Positions 8,297 through 15,475 of a DNA stretch of 15,475 nucleotides are shown here, one piece after another. A program made the translations under genes and the position numbers. Numbering within the stretch: position 1 is the first letter of the stretch; each line of letters starts with the position of its first letter. The notes under the pieces were generated by a model, which worked only from the letters and a program-made list of their open reading frames with translations, did not search any database and was not told the origin of the DNA. Source of the DNA: Euperipatoides rowelli (Eukaryota > Onychophora > Udeonychophora > Euonychophora > Peripatopsidae); NCBI GenBank assembly GCA_003024985.2, contig PXIH01S0002437.1. One strand, given 5' to 3'.

Positions 8297-8720
8297 GTAA
8301 GTTCTATAAAAGTTTCATGTTTATAAATGTGCGTTTAGATATTATATTGTGTTTACTATATTTATTTATAGGTATATTTATTTAGAATATTGTGCATAAT
8401 ATGATCAAAAAGTAATTCTCTCGGCCCAAAATGATGTTGAGAAATTTATGCAAAGCAATTTATAATTCAGAACTAACATAATAATTAAACAAAACAAAAA
8501 AATCTATCTAATATTGATTATTAAAATTCTAAGTATTAATAGAAATTTGATTGACATTTTAACCATAGGTATAATAGATGCAATCATTCTAGAAGGTCTT
8601 ATGTAAGGTAAATTAAATTTACTGCATTTCTAGTTTTATTTCTGAAGTTTCATAATTGGTAAGAGGTAAAAATTGTGGTCAAGATTTACTGTAATTTTTT
8701 TTTTTGCAAATGTTAACATG
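8297..8720 (+). other. Intron 4 (8297-9827), first part
   Basis: GTAAGT donor. AT-rich, with no repeat recognised. It holds one phase-compatible 39-nt candidate cassette exon at 8569-8607, listed separately. Confidence 0.5.
8569..8607 (+). other. Candidate 39-nt cassette exon in intron 4
   Basis: Preceded by CATTTTAACCATAG and followed by the good donor AAG|GTAAAT. If included, AA from exon 4 plus G gives AAG (Lys), the insert reads YNRCNHSRRSYV, and its last AG joins G of exon 5 to give AGG (Arg). The main frame is unchanged (2-in, 2-out). Skipping it is equally in frame. The polypyrimidine tract is weak, and a chance open 39-mer is possible. Confidence 0.25.
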
Positions 8721-8724
8721 AGTT

Positions 8725-9545
8725 TATCTGTAAATACTTCCAAAGAATATAATTTTAAATGAAGTAGTCTATTGTTGTAGTCTATATAGGCCTACAAGAG
8801 GTCCAGAATTAATTTAAGAACATGCCTTTGAATGATTCAATTGTGAACATTGTCTTCTTGATTATATTTAGGCCAAATTAGAGTACCTTATTCTAGTTGT
8901 GTCTTTTAAAGGACATAGGCTATTTGCCTAAAACTGTTTTTGTTTATAGAGTATAAAAAAAACTTTTTGTTTGCTCTATTAACAATATATCTGATGTGAC
9001 AGTCCCACTTCTAATTATCTTGTATAAAGATTGCAAGTAGTTTAACAGTATGATATGATATGATTGTGGTGAAATGTCATTTATAATGACACTGAAATCT
9101 GGTTTTATTTTATATGAAGTATTAAAAGTTGACATTTATGAGGATTAAGTAGAAGATGAAGTAAGTCCAAGTTTCTTATAGCATTAGCTATGGATTGATG
9201 ACTTATGTTTGGTTTATCAATAAATAAATAGGAAATGGTAATTTCAGCAACATATTTTAAATGATTAGGGAATTTGGCTATGTCATTAATCATAATAGAA
9301 AATAAAATGGTCCTCAACACTGATCCTTGAGGTATACCATTAGTGATATAAAAATAGTTACTACCATCATTAGTTCTTATAGATAGGCTTCTATTACTTA
9401 AAAAGGCAGCTAGTCATTGAATTTCATTGCTTGGAGACATTAATTGTATTAGTAATCTATCAAAATGTTATGATAGATGTTATCTTCTTAAAATCAGCAT
9501 ACAAGAAGAATTAAATGACTGGTAGAGGAGCCTCTTAAACATCAG
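8725..9545 (-). pseudogene. CR1/jockey-like LINE reverse transcriptase remnant
   Basis: Read on the minus strand, motifs of a non-LTR reverse transcriptase appear in order. First, near 9480, YADFKK resembles a worn 'LDFKKAFD'. Then, 9420-9350, comes SPSNEIQ*LAAFLSNRSLSI with TGA in place of the usual W. At 9349-9315, NGIPQGSVL is the hallmark RT block and continues LFSIMINDI. Near 9250, YVAE stands where the catalytic YADD/FADD should be. KCQLL is at about 9135. KWDCHIRYIVNRANKK is at about 9010-8963. LIWPKYNQED is at about 8880, and YIDYNNRLLHLKLYSLE at about 8787-8735. Pieces lie in two or three frames. Loss of the aspartates, stops and frameshifts make it dead. It is 5' truncated (no endonuclease seen) and antisense to SZT2 within intron 4. 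Confidence 0.8.
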
Positions 9546-9589
9546 AATTGACATACATGAAGTTCATTTTAATAAAGCTTGGGGGGAAA

Positions 9590-9760
9590 TGGATGGTATA
9601 TTGAGTAGATTACCGTGCAATCTTTGTCTGTCTGTGTGTCTATAATACCATTTGAATCAATTTCAATCAAACTTTGTTAGGAGGCTAATAGGGAATAAAA
9701 TCAGTAGGTTCCCATAGGCTAATTGTTCTTTTCTGATAGAAAGGTTGAATTCTTTTAATA
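9590..9760. repeat. CTGTCTGTGTGTC-type dispersed repeat fragment
   Basis: CTTTGTCTGTCTGTGTGTCT followed by ATAATACC and AATTTCAATCAAACTTTG resembles the TCTGTCTGT...AATTTCAATCAAA phrase of widespread, poorly classified arthropod/invertebrate repeats. No termini or coding capacity are visible. Assignment is by remembered appearance only. Confidence 0.35.
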
Positions 9761-9827
9761 TTTTTGTTTTTAAAAGCAAAAACTTGATAAAATTTCACTC
9801 ATAAGAGTAATAATATTTTATTTATAG

Positions 9828-9959
9828 GCGGAGCATTCATATTGAAGTAACCATCGAAGGCAACTATGAATTTCTTCATGATGTGACCTGTCCCAAGAAG
9901 CCATTTAAAAGTATTTATCGGACCATTGTTGTAAAAAACTACAGTCAAATGTTAAAAAG
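9828..9959 (+). CDS. SZT2: SZT2 exon (fifth in window)
   Basis: After ATTTATAG it supplies G to complete AAG (Lys), then encodes RSIHIEVTIEGNYEFLHDVT with CPKKPFKSIYRTIVVKNYSQ following, ending AG|GTAAAC. The HIEV.I.G.Y.FLHDV.C motif is highly recognisable within SZT2. Phase 2 at both ends. Exon length 132 nt. Together with the preceding exon it forms a continuous conserved beta-rich region. Confidence 0.88.
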
Positions 9960-10918
9960 GTAAACAGAACTAAGTTTTCTAATCTTTTTTTTTTTTGTTA
10001 ATAAAAAAAGTTCAGGTTTTGTTTGAGGAAAGAATAATAATCAATTATTTCAATGTAATTAATCATCACATGCTGCAGTGTTTACCAAACTTTATGTACC
10101 TTCGACTCCTTATTCTATAAAAAAATTGTCATGCCCCCACTTCTTAAATTTCACAATTTAAATTCATAAAATATTTTCTATAAACAAACATTGTTCTTAT
10201 ACATAAAATAGATCTTTAAACAGATATTATAACATAATATTTTTAAATTTTTCAAACAAATCTTAATTACAAACATTATAGAAGAAAGAATACAGTATGT
10301 ATTTAATACAACATATTTTTAGTGTGATGGGCTTGTTTTCCAGCACAAAGTTTCTCAAACCAGGGGATCATTAAATATATTGCTACTTAAATATATCGTT
10401 TCTTAAAGTAGTGAAATCTTTCTTTACTTCTAGCCAAAACACAATATTTCCTTGTTCATAGATAATTTCTCAACTGTCGTTAGACCAAATGCATCATAGT
10501 TTTCAATTACAAATGGGTTTCTTATCCATTCATATTTCGACATGTCTATATCTTTAAAATAAAATGAGAATTGCTTCTGTAAACCGGTCAAGTGATTATA
10601 TACTATTAAACTTAATTTTGTTTCATAGTCAATTATAAGTCTGGCATTTCAATGTAATCCCCAATCATCAATGTTTATTCTGAATTAAGAAATTAGTATA
10701 TGGGCTTAGTTCAAACTGACAAGATCAATAAAACTTATATTTTGACTACCACACTAACTATTGCTTACATACTAGCTATTTTATAAATAATTGGGTGTCC
10801 ACCACTAATTGCAACAGTCGTTATAATGACATTCTATTAATTACTAAAACACTGTATATCAGTATAAATAATAATTTTAGATATTAAATGTTTTTTGTTA
10901 TTGTTTCTTTTATTCTAG
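9960..10918 (+). other. Intron 5 (959 bp)
   Basis: GTAAAC donor and a strong acceptor, TTGTTTCTTTTATTCTAG (10901-10918). Most of it appears to be an inserted hAT-like sequence beginning at 10076; the remainder is AT-rich and unassigned. Confidence 0.65.
10076..10380. mobile_element. hAT-like transposon terminus and subterminal region
   Basis: CAGTGTTTACCAAACTTTAT at 10076, then ACCTTCGACTCC and GCCCCCACTTC, closely follows the hAT end layout CAGTGTTTCCCAAACTTT...CGACCCCC. A second hAT-like phrase, CACAAAGTTTCTCAAACCAG (about 10344), is in subterminal style. The opposite terminus and 8-bp target duplication (expected ACATGCTG, 10068-10075) are not found. Non-coding, so a non-autonomous or truncated copy. 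The right boundary is approximate. Confidence 0.5.
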
Positions 10919-11062
10919 CCTTGCTCAAACAGATCAACTTTTAGTTCATCTGCAGTCATTTGCTACAAATCTAGCTTTTTATACAGTTCCTGAAAGCATT
11001 AAGAATGGTGTTCCACTCTTCTATTTGCCTCCTAATTCAATAACGCCAGTTCTATGTTCCAA
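10919..11062 (+). CDS. SZT2: SZT2 exon (sixth and last in window)
   Basis: Supplies C to complete AGC (Ser), then encodes [20 protein letters not shown] and, later, [17 protein letters not shown], 47 whole codons. It ends AA|GTAAAG; reading through would meet TAA at once (11064-11066), which fixes the donor. The AQT..LL.HLQSF segment is another conserved SZT2 block. Two bases are carried into an exon that I could not find before 15475, so the gene continues to the right. Confidence 0.86.
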
Positions 11063-11589
11063 GTAAAGTATTTTTTTTTTACATAAAGTAAATTTAAATT
11101 TCTATTTAAACTGCTTGAGTTGAGAATGCACAATGAGTACTAGGCATGGACAAGACATTGGCTGATGAGTCCAAAGCTTATTGATGGGGTTTTTGAAAAG
11201 CTACAAATGTATAAATTAAACTTAAAGTGAATAAAAAACATATCATGATATGAACTGATCTTTATTTATACAAAGAAGCTGCATTGCCTATTCTTTATAC
11301 AAATACGATGATCTGTGATCTTCATTTTGATATGTTTACAAACCCTAAGAAAAAAAAGGTACTAGACATTCACATAACGTGACGAACCGTCTTATTTAGT
11401 TTTATTCATTTTTTTTTTATTATTTGTTAATTGGTACTTTCAAATGATAACAGGTATTTCAAGGTATAATTATTTTCGTAACCCATCATTTACGAAAACC
11501 ATCACATTCATAGATTGCGTTTTAAAACGTCTTGGCAAATTGTTGAATCTAATTATTTCTTGAAATATTCAAATTCATTTGTACGTGCT
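11063..11589 (+). other. Intron 6 (from 11063 to beyond the window), first part
   Basis: GTAAAG donor, then AT-rich DNA. No exon, RNA gene or repeat family recognised. Confidence 0.5.
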
Positions 11590-11935
11590 AATTAATTAAT
11601 TATTCATTTGTTAATTTGTATGTGCGATCTCCCCATCATATAAAAGAGAGATTGTTCATACAAAGATTGCTATGTTCGCATATTAGAGGCTGCTGCCCTC
11701 TAGTGAACAATTATATGTGTATTGATTTACATTGTTTATTTTCTTATTGTAAGCTAGGGGTGCAGCCCCTAGGATCATTGCCCCCTCAACGCAGTATTTA
11801 ACTCTATTGTCAGAAAGAGGGTTTTTCTTTTATTTATTTTTATCATTCGCAATAGAACCGGCAAAATAAATATATTATTTTTACCTCCAGTTTTGTTTCC
11901 TGTTGTGTTTCACCTGCAACCACACTATTGTAATG
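11590..11935. mobile_element. Possible solo LTR-like block
   Basis: It contains a TATA-like CATATAAAAGAGAG (about 11637), a GCTGCTGCCCTCTAGTG phrase (about 11690), a downstream CGCAGTATTTAACTC, a T-rich tract and an AAAATAAA-type signal (about 11862). All are in an order compatible with U3-R-U5 of an LTR retrotransposon on the + strand. A 7-bp hairpin CTAGGGG (11754-11760) / CCCCTAG (11766-11772) with loop TGCAG is inside. Clear TG...CA ends and a target duplication are not defined, so boundaries and identity are tentative. Confidence 0.25.
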
Positions 11936-12297
11936 GTTTTGCTGTTTAAATTTTAAATTTTTTCAAAATTCTATTTTCCTTCCCATTCCCTTTCATTTTT
12001 CTTATTCCAAGTGGTTGATGAACGGTTCATATTTAATTATTTATTATATTTTATCATAGACTAAAAGCAATTACATATGTTTTGAAAATTTACTAGAAAT
12101 TTTATTTTTTAAAGATTTAACAAACGGAACATGACAATTTTTATATTAACAAGGAATTTATGCTTTTCATCCATACATCATTTCAGCTTTCCAACTTGAT
12201 TCTTATATAAAACTAGTCAAAATGGACAGTAATTTTTTTTGGGGGGACTGAGAATTTTGTGTCATGTTTGGAACAATGTTAAACCTCGCATGTTATT
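11936..12297. other. Intron 6, AT-rich stretch, nothing recognised
   Basis: No coding or structural signal that I can support. A TTTTTTTTGGGGGG transition at 12233-12246 precedes the C-tract repeat. Confidence 0.45.
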
Positions 12298-12620
12298 TGC
12301 TCTCCCCCCCCATCCCCCAAAAAATGGGCAAGTCTATTTTCATTGTCTAAAATGACTGAATTCAATTGGCCCCCCCCCCCCTAGCCCACCATGTGATTGT
12401 AGACCTCTAGGGTAACACAAATTTCAACTTAATCAGAGCATTTAAAAAAAATTAGATTCCCCCCCCCCTAGCACCCCCATGTGACCACCTAGAACTTTGA
12501 CCTTTTATATACATATTCTAGACCTCTATGGTAACACCAATTTCAAATTTCAACTCAATTGGACAAACCATTGGGGGAGAAATTCAATTTAAAAACTTCG
12601 GAATGACCGATACACAGAGA
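12298..12620. repeat. C-tract tandem repeat (two diverged units)
   Basis: Unit A begins with 12 C at 12370-12381, then CTAGCCCACCATGTGA, TAGACCTCTAGGGTAACACA and AATTTCAACTTAATC. Unit B begins with 10 C at 12459-12468, then TAGCACCCCCATGTGA, CTAGACCTCTATGGTAACAC and CAATTTCAAATTTCAACTCA. B contains an extra stretch with TAGAACTTTGACC. Another C-rich piece lies at 12303-12318. The block ends with GACCGATACACAGAGAAATTTTG, similar in style to the GACAGACAG-type ends of dispersed invertebrate repeats. Confidence 0.6.
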
Positions 12621-12724
12621 AATTTTGTTTTTTTAATATAATATACCGTAATATATACAGTGGTTTACCTCGTATGATTTTTAAACTTTTCCAAATTGTT
12701 TTTACTCTTTTTCCATAAAACTAT

Positions 12725-12751
12725 ATATATATATACAGTATATACTGTAAA
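12725..12751. repeat. AT/TACAGTATATACTGTA palindrome
   Basis: An (AT)n run leads into TACAGTATATACTGTA, a perfect 16-bp self-complementary sequence. TACTGTAT/ATACAGTA words are unusually common throughout the window (for example near 5388, 12656, 14324, 14420), suggesting a genome-wide word bias or an old repeat end. Confidence 0.6.
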
Positions 12752-12924
12752 ATCCTTATCATACATGGCAGAAAGGAAATAGACTAGTGTCATCTATTGA
12801 TTAAAATTGTAACTAGATAACACTAACTTTTTTTAAATAATATTTTTTCATAAAATTTTTAAAAATAAAATAAGCTAATATTAGTATTGGGTTTAACATT
12901 TAGAATTTTATTGTTTTTAAACCA

Positions 12925-13043
12925 CTGAGGGAGGGGGCAAAAATAAGATTTTTTCATTTTTAAATGGGTAGGGGGGGAATGGGTGGAGGGGGTAAATAAT
13001 TGCAGTCATTTAATATACTAAGGTGCATGGGGGGGAGGGGGCG
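12925..13043. other. G-rich tracts, potential G-quadruplexes
   Basis: G runs at 12966-12968, 12971-12977, 12981-12983 and 12988-12992 are separated by 2, 3 and 4 bases and satisfy the canonical four-tract quadruplex pattern. A second cluster has 7 G (13029-13035), A, 5 G (13037-13041). A GGGAGGGGGC run precedes them near 12929-12938. Surroundings are AT-rich, so these are discrete islands on the SZT2 non-template strand. Confidence 0.65.
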
Positions 13044-13804
13044 GAGATGTTCTGTTACTTCTATAAATTGAAAATTTACATTAATTTACGTCAGATTTTT
13101 ACAATTGTGTTATTTGAAATGTACTTCCATTGAAAGGGAGATTATTTTAATCGTTTAACAAAGGAATAATGACCAATTAAAAAAACATATCCCCTTTAGA
13201 AAAAAATTATTTTAGACATTCGCTAAATAACAGCTTCACAATTGTTAATGGAATTATAAAACTGCCATGTTGAGCACTGATCAAGGAAATAATAACTAAG
13301 TCCATACATGGTCCATTACTGTGGCTTACATAATGGTCAATCTGCTAAAACTTTTAGTTTTCAGTGCTCCTCCTTTATCTTTACAATAAATAAATTTTCC
13401 CTAGGGGAAAAACATCGTAAGTTGGATGATAAGACGACACTTGATAATATGCTGAGGCTTTAATGTAAAGTGTCCTTATAGTGCAGAGATGATGTCAATA
13501 TACTGTATGAGTAAATTGGGAAAGATCGTGTGTACTGGAGATTTGGCCATATTTTGATGCACTGATCGTAAAATATCTATTATGAAAAGTCAAATTTTTC
13601 ACATCAGAGCTCTATTTTCTGTCTGGATGTTTTATACTATTGTTGTTGGCAAGGAGGAGCTAAAAACATGAAGGCTGCCTGTCTTTGAAATAACTTTTTA
13701 TTGACTGCAACCAGATAAAAGACGGAATAAAAGTTCAAAACTAAAGAGCCCTTTCTGACATTGATTGCTTTTACGATCCAGGGGTGGTAGAGGCACATTG
13801 AATT
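13044..13804. other. Intron 6, unassigned stretch
   Basis: More balanced composition than the neighbours, but no frame gives a recognisable protein; + strand translations are broken by stops (for example a readable KHRKLDDKTTLDNMLRL near 13411 with no family match). It may be an old insertion. Confidence 0.35.
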
Positions 13805-13883
13805 TTTGACTTTGCAGAATTAAACGATAAAACAATAAAATAAAATATTTTATTGTTTTATCGTTTAATTCTGCAAAGTTAAA
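13805..13883. repeat. Near-perfect 79-bp palindrome (hairpin)
   Basis: Left arm 13809-13842 and right arm 13846-13879 are exact reverse complements over 34 bp with a 3-base AAA loop. A G/T mismatch (13808 with 13880) is followed by three more pairs (13805-13807 with 13881-13883). The arm contains TTTGCAGAATTAAACGATAA. The chance minus-strand open frame covering it is an effect of the palindrome. No flanking target duplication was seen. Confidence 0.92.
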
Positions 13884-14545
13884 TAAATAGAAAGCAGTGT
13901 TGGAAATGACGAAGAAAATCAAGACAAGATGGTATTCCTGCTACATTATTTTATTTTTATTTGAATACATGAATAAAATATTTGTATGATTCACACATTT
14001 AAGCAAGTCGATCGTTTTATACATTATTTCCGTTCTCGTAATTAAAAATAGAAAAGTGTCACCCACAGAGTAAACAAAACATAAACAAGGATCGGCTATT
14101 TCTTAAATATACGAATCAAACTACAAATACAACAACTAGGAAATAGACTGCAGCTATTAATTCAGCTATTCATTACACTGCTTATCGTTAGAAGAAAATT
14201 AACGGTTCTTCGAATAAGATACGCTATCAGATTATAAACTTTATAGGCTATAAGAAATTAAAACTTTTAGTCAAAAGAAATTGTCTTATGCCTTTAATTA
14301 CGTTGACTATTTTCATACAGTATATATTTTATTCTTCACCGAATTAATCTAAATGTAGCACCTCATATTCCCACAAAACTCTAGCAAATTACAAAAAAAC
14401 TAGATTAATATTTTTGTAATGTACAGTATATTACTGCATAAATTTTAGAAGCAACATCACAAAGTATTTTTATTATTTATTTGACAAAATAATGATTTTA
14501 TTACAGCAATATTTAATTAAGTGAAAGTAATTGCTATTTTTGTAG
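13884..14545. other. Intron 6, AT-rich stretch, nothing recognised
   Basis: No gene, exon or clear repeat seen. Confidence 0.45.
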
Positions 14546-14552
14546 AGGTGGG

Positions 14553-14585
14553 GCCTTGAATCCATTCGAAATGTGGTGTGGCGAA
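14553..14585 (+). pseudogene. Possible LINE 3' ORF scrap
   Basis: Eleven codons read ALNPFEMWCGE. The F-E-M-W-C core recalls the EAFEMWCYRRM box at the C-terminal side of reverse transcriptases in some RTE-like/other LINEs. It is followed by an 11-nt T tract and no further matching block. Too short to be sure. Confidence 0.2.
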
Positions 14586-15247
14586 AAAAATTTTTTTTTT
14601 TTTACCATAAGTCAAATAATCACTCGTTACTGAAATGCTTTAACACAATAACACTCTTTATACAAATCCACAAGAAAAAAAATCAAATTATTGATTTTCA
14701 GATACTAAAAAAATAAAATTTTTACTCGACAATAAAGACCGGAGTATATTAACCAAAAACTGATTTTTAAGGAGCACTTCAAACAGTAATAAAAAAAAGG
14801 TAAATAAATTGGGAAGGGGATAGTTAAAGGGCATAACATTAAAAAATAAAGGAACATTAATTTTTTTTAAAATATGGGTAGGGAATTTAATGGTTGTTGA
14901 AGGTTGCTATTGTGTGGTGAGCCATTGATAACTAGAATCCTAATATATCTGGTATCCAGATGAATAGTTGGTCTAAGATTGGTCAGAATGGTTTAAAATT
15001 TAATTTATCATTTACATTTACTAACTGATGGACAAATACAGTTTTTTTTTTTAAAATAAAGATCTCCTCGGGATATTTTTATGCACAGTGTATTATATAA
15101 ACTAGTCATCTAAAGCAGCTGACTTGATTGTTTTTTTGTTTAAGGGTGGGGGGAAAAGTTTATCCAAAGAACAAATCTGCCGATATGTTTAAGATACAAT
15201 TAATTTCATGTACTTTTTCTAAGTAGGTTTCTATAATATGAGTGATC
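14586..15247. other. Intron 6, unassigned stretch
   Basis: AT-rich, with scattered homopolymers (for example nine T at about 15043). No exon of SZT2 in the required phase is recognised. Confidence 0.45.
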
Positions 15248-15475
15248 CAGTGTTGGGATAGTTCCAGTAAAAAAGGAACTAGTTCCAGTTCCAGTTCCTT
15301 TTAAAAAATAGTTCCTGTTCTTAGTTTCTGTTTTCAAAAAGGAACTAGTTCCAGATCCAAGTTCCTTTTTCATTCCTTTACCAGATCAAAAATATAGACA
15401 AAAAATATTGCATATATTTTTTATTATATTAGTTCTTAACTCAGTCTAGAAGTGTTTATTGTATACAAAATTACT
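15248..15475 (+). mobile_element. hAT-type element, left terminus, running off the window
   Basis: CAGTGTTGGGATAGTTCC at 15248 fits hAT terminal repeats beginning CAGTGTTGGG. Inside are repeated subterminal phrases: AAAAAGGAACTAGTTCCAG occurs near 15269-15287 and again near 15335-15353. GTTCCAGTTCCTTTT follows at about 15290, and AGTTCC recurs several times. GGAACTAGTTCC is itself palindromic, and repeated subterminal motifs are where hAT transposases bind. The 8-bp target copy would be GAGTGATC (15240-15247). No transposase appears before the window edge. Confidence 0.6.

Noticed and set aside
10076-10854. Full hAT element ending at TAAAACACTG (10845-10854)
   Set aside because: The right end only loosely matches the left repeat, and the flanks ACATGCTG and TATATCAG are not a target duplication.
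11616-11801. 61-codon + frame
   Set aside because: Lies in the LTR-like block, starts at its 5' part, no similarity recognised; probably chance in a slightly GC-richer stretch.
13809-13879. Palindrome as a microRNA precursor or a rho-independent terminator
   Set aside because: Three-base loop and perfect pairing do not fit a usual animal pre-miRNA, and bacterial terminators do not apply to this intronic eukaryotic context.
13698-13922. 74-codon minus frame
   Set aside because: Spans the palindrome, so the open frame arises partly from the inverted repeat; no domain.
1-15475. CRISPR array, tRNA, rRNA or bacterial operon
   Set aside because: No regularly spaced repeats with unique spacers, no cloverleaf or rRNA-like core was seen, and GT-AG introns show a eukaryotic locus.

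Overview
This is a eukaryotic, very AT-rich, intron-dominated window with no bacterial-style gene layout. It carries an internal segment of one spliced animal gene on the + strand. Six exons (3099-3319, 6934-7070, 7962-8104, 8203-8296, 9828-9959, 10919-11062) join through GT-AG introns with matching phases into 289 uninterrupted codons. I recognise the product from memory of the family as SZT2, the very large subunit of the KICSTOR complex, which recruits GATOR1 to lysosomes and restrains mTORC1 when nutrients are scarce. Neither end of the gene is present. The first exon continues an upstream exon outside or unrecognised in the window, and after 11062 an intron runs to the window end (more than 4.4 kb). 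The kind of repeats and the divergence of the protein suggest an invertebrate animal, possibly an arthropod, but the sequence alone does not fix the phylum.

Nearly everything else is intron or flank filled with dead mobile DNA. From left to right: a hAT-type terminus (1-113); a decayed Ty1/copia-like gag with stops (668-952, possibly to about 1250), broken by a 23-base G run; two unassigned decayed reading frames (1919-2260, 2386-2550); exon 1; then a 3.6-kb intron. That intron contains an unassigned 95-codon open frame (3913-4197), a non-LTR retrotransposon ORF1 remnant with a PHD-like finger (about 4230-4740), two blocks of GTTCC-rich sequence, a GC-rich G-tract island (4906-5013) and a degenerate roughly 200-bp repeat array.

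Exons 2 to 6 follow. The intron between exons 4 and 5 holds an antisense reverse transcriptase remnant of a CR1/jockey-like LINE (about 8725-9545) and a phase-compatible 39-nt candidate cassette exon (8569-8607). The intron after exon 5 has another hAT-like terminus (10076 on).

The last intron contains a possible solo-LTR-like block (about 11590-11935), a C-tract-punctuated tandem repeat (12298-12620), G-rich tracts able to form quadruplexes (12925-13043), a near-perfect 79-bp palindrome (13805-13883), a short LINE-like scrap (14553-14585), and a hAT-type terminus opening an element that runs off the right edge (15248-15475).

The only gene likely to be functional here is the SZT2 segment. 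The mobile remnants are not visibly part of any shared system. I saw no CRISPR array, tRNA, rRNA or complete transposase.
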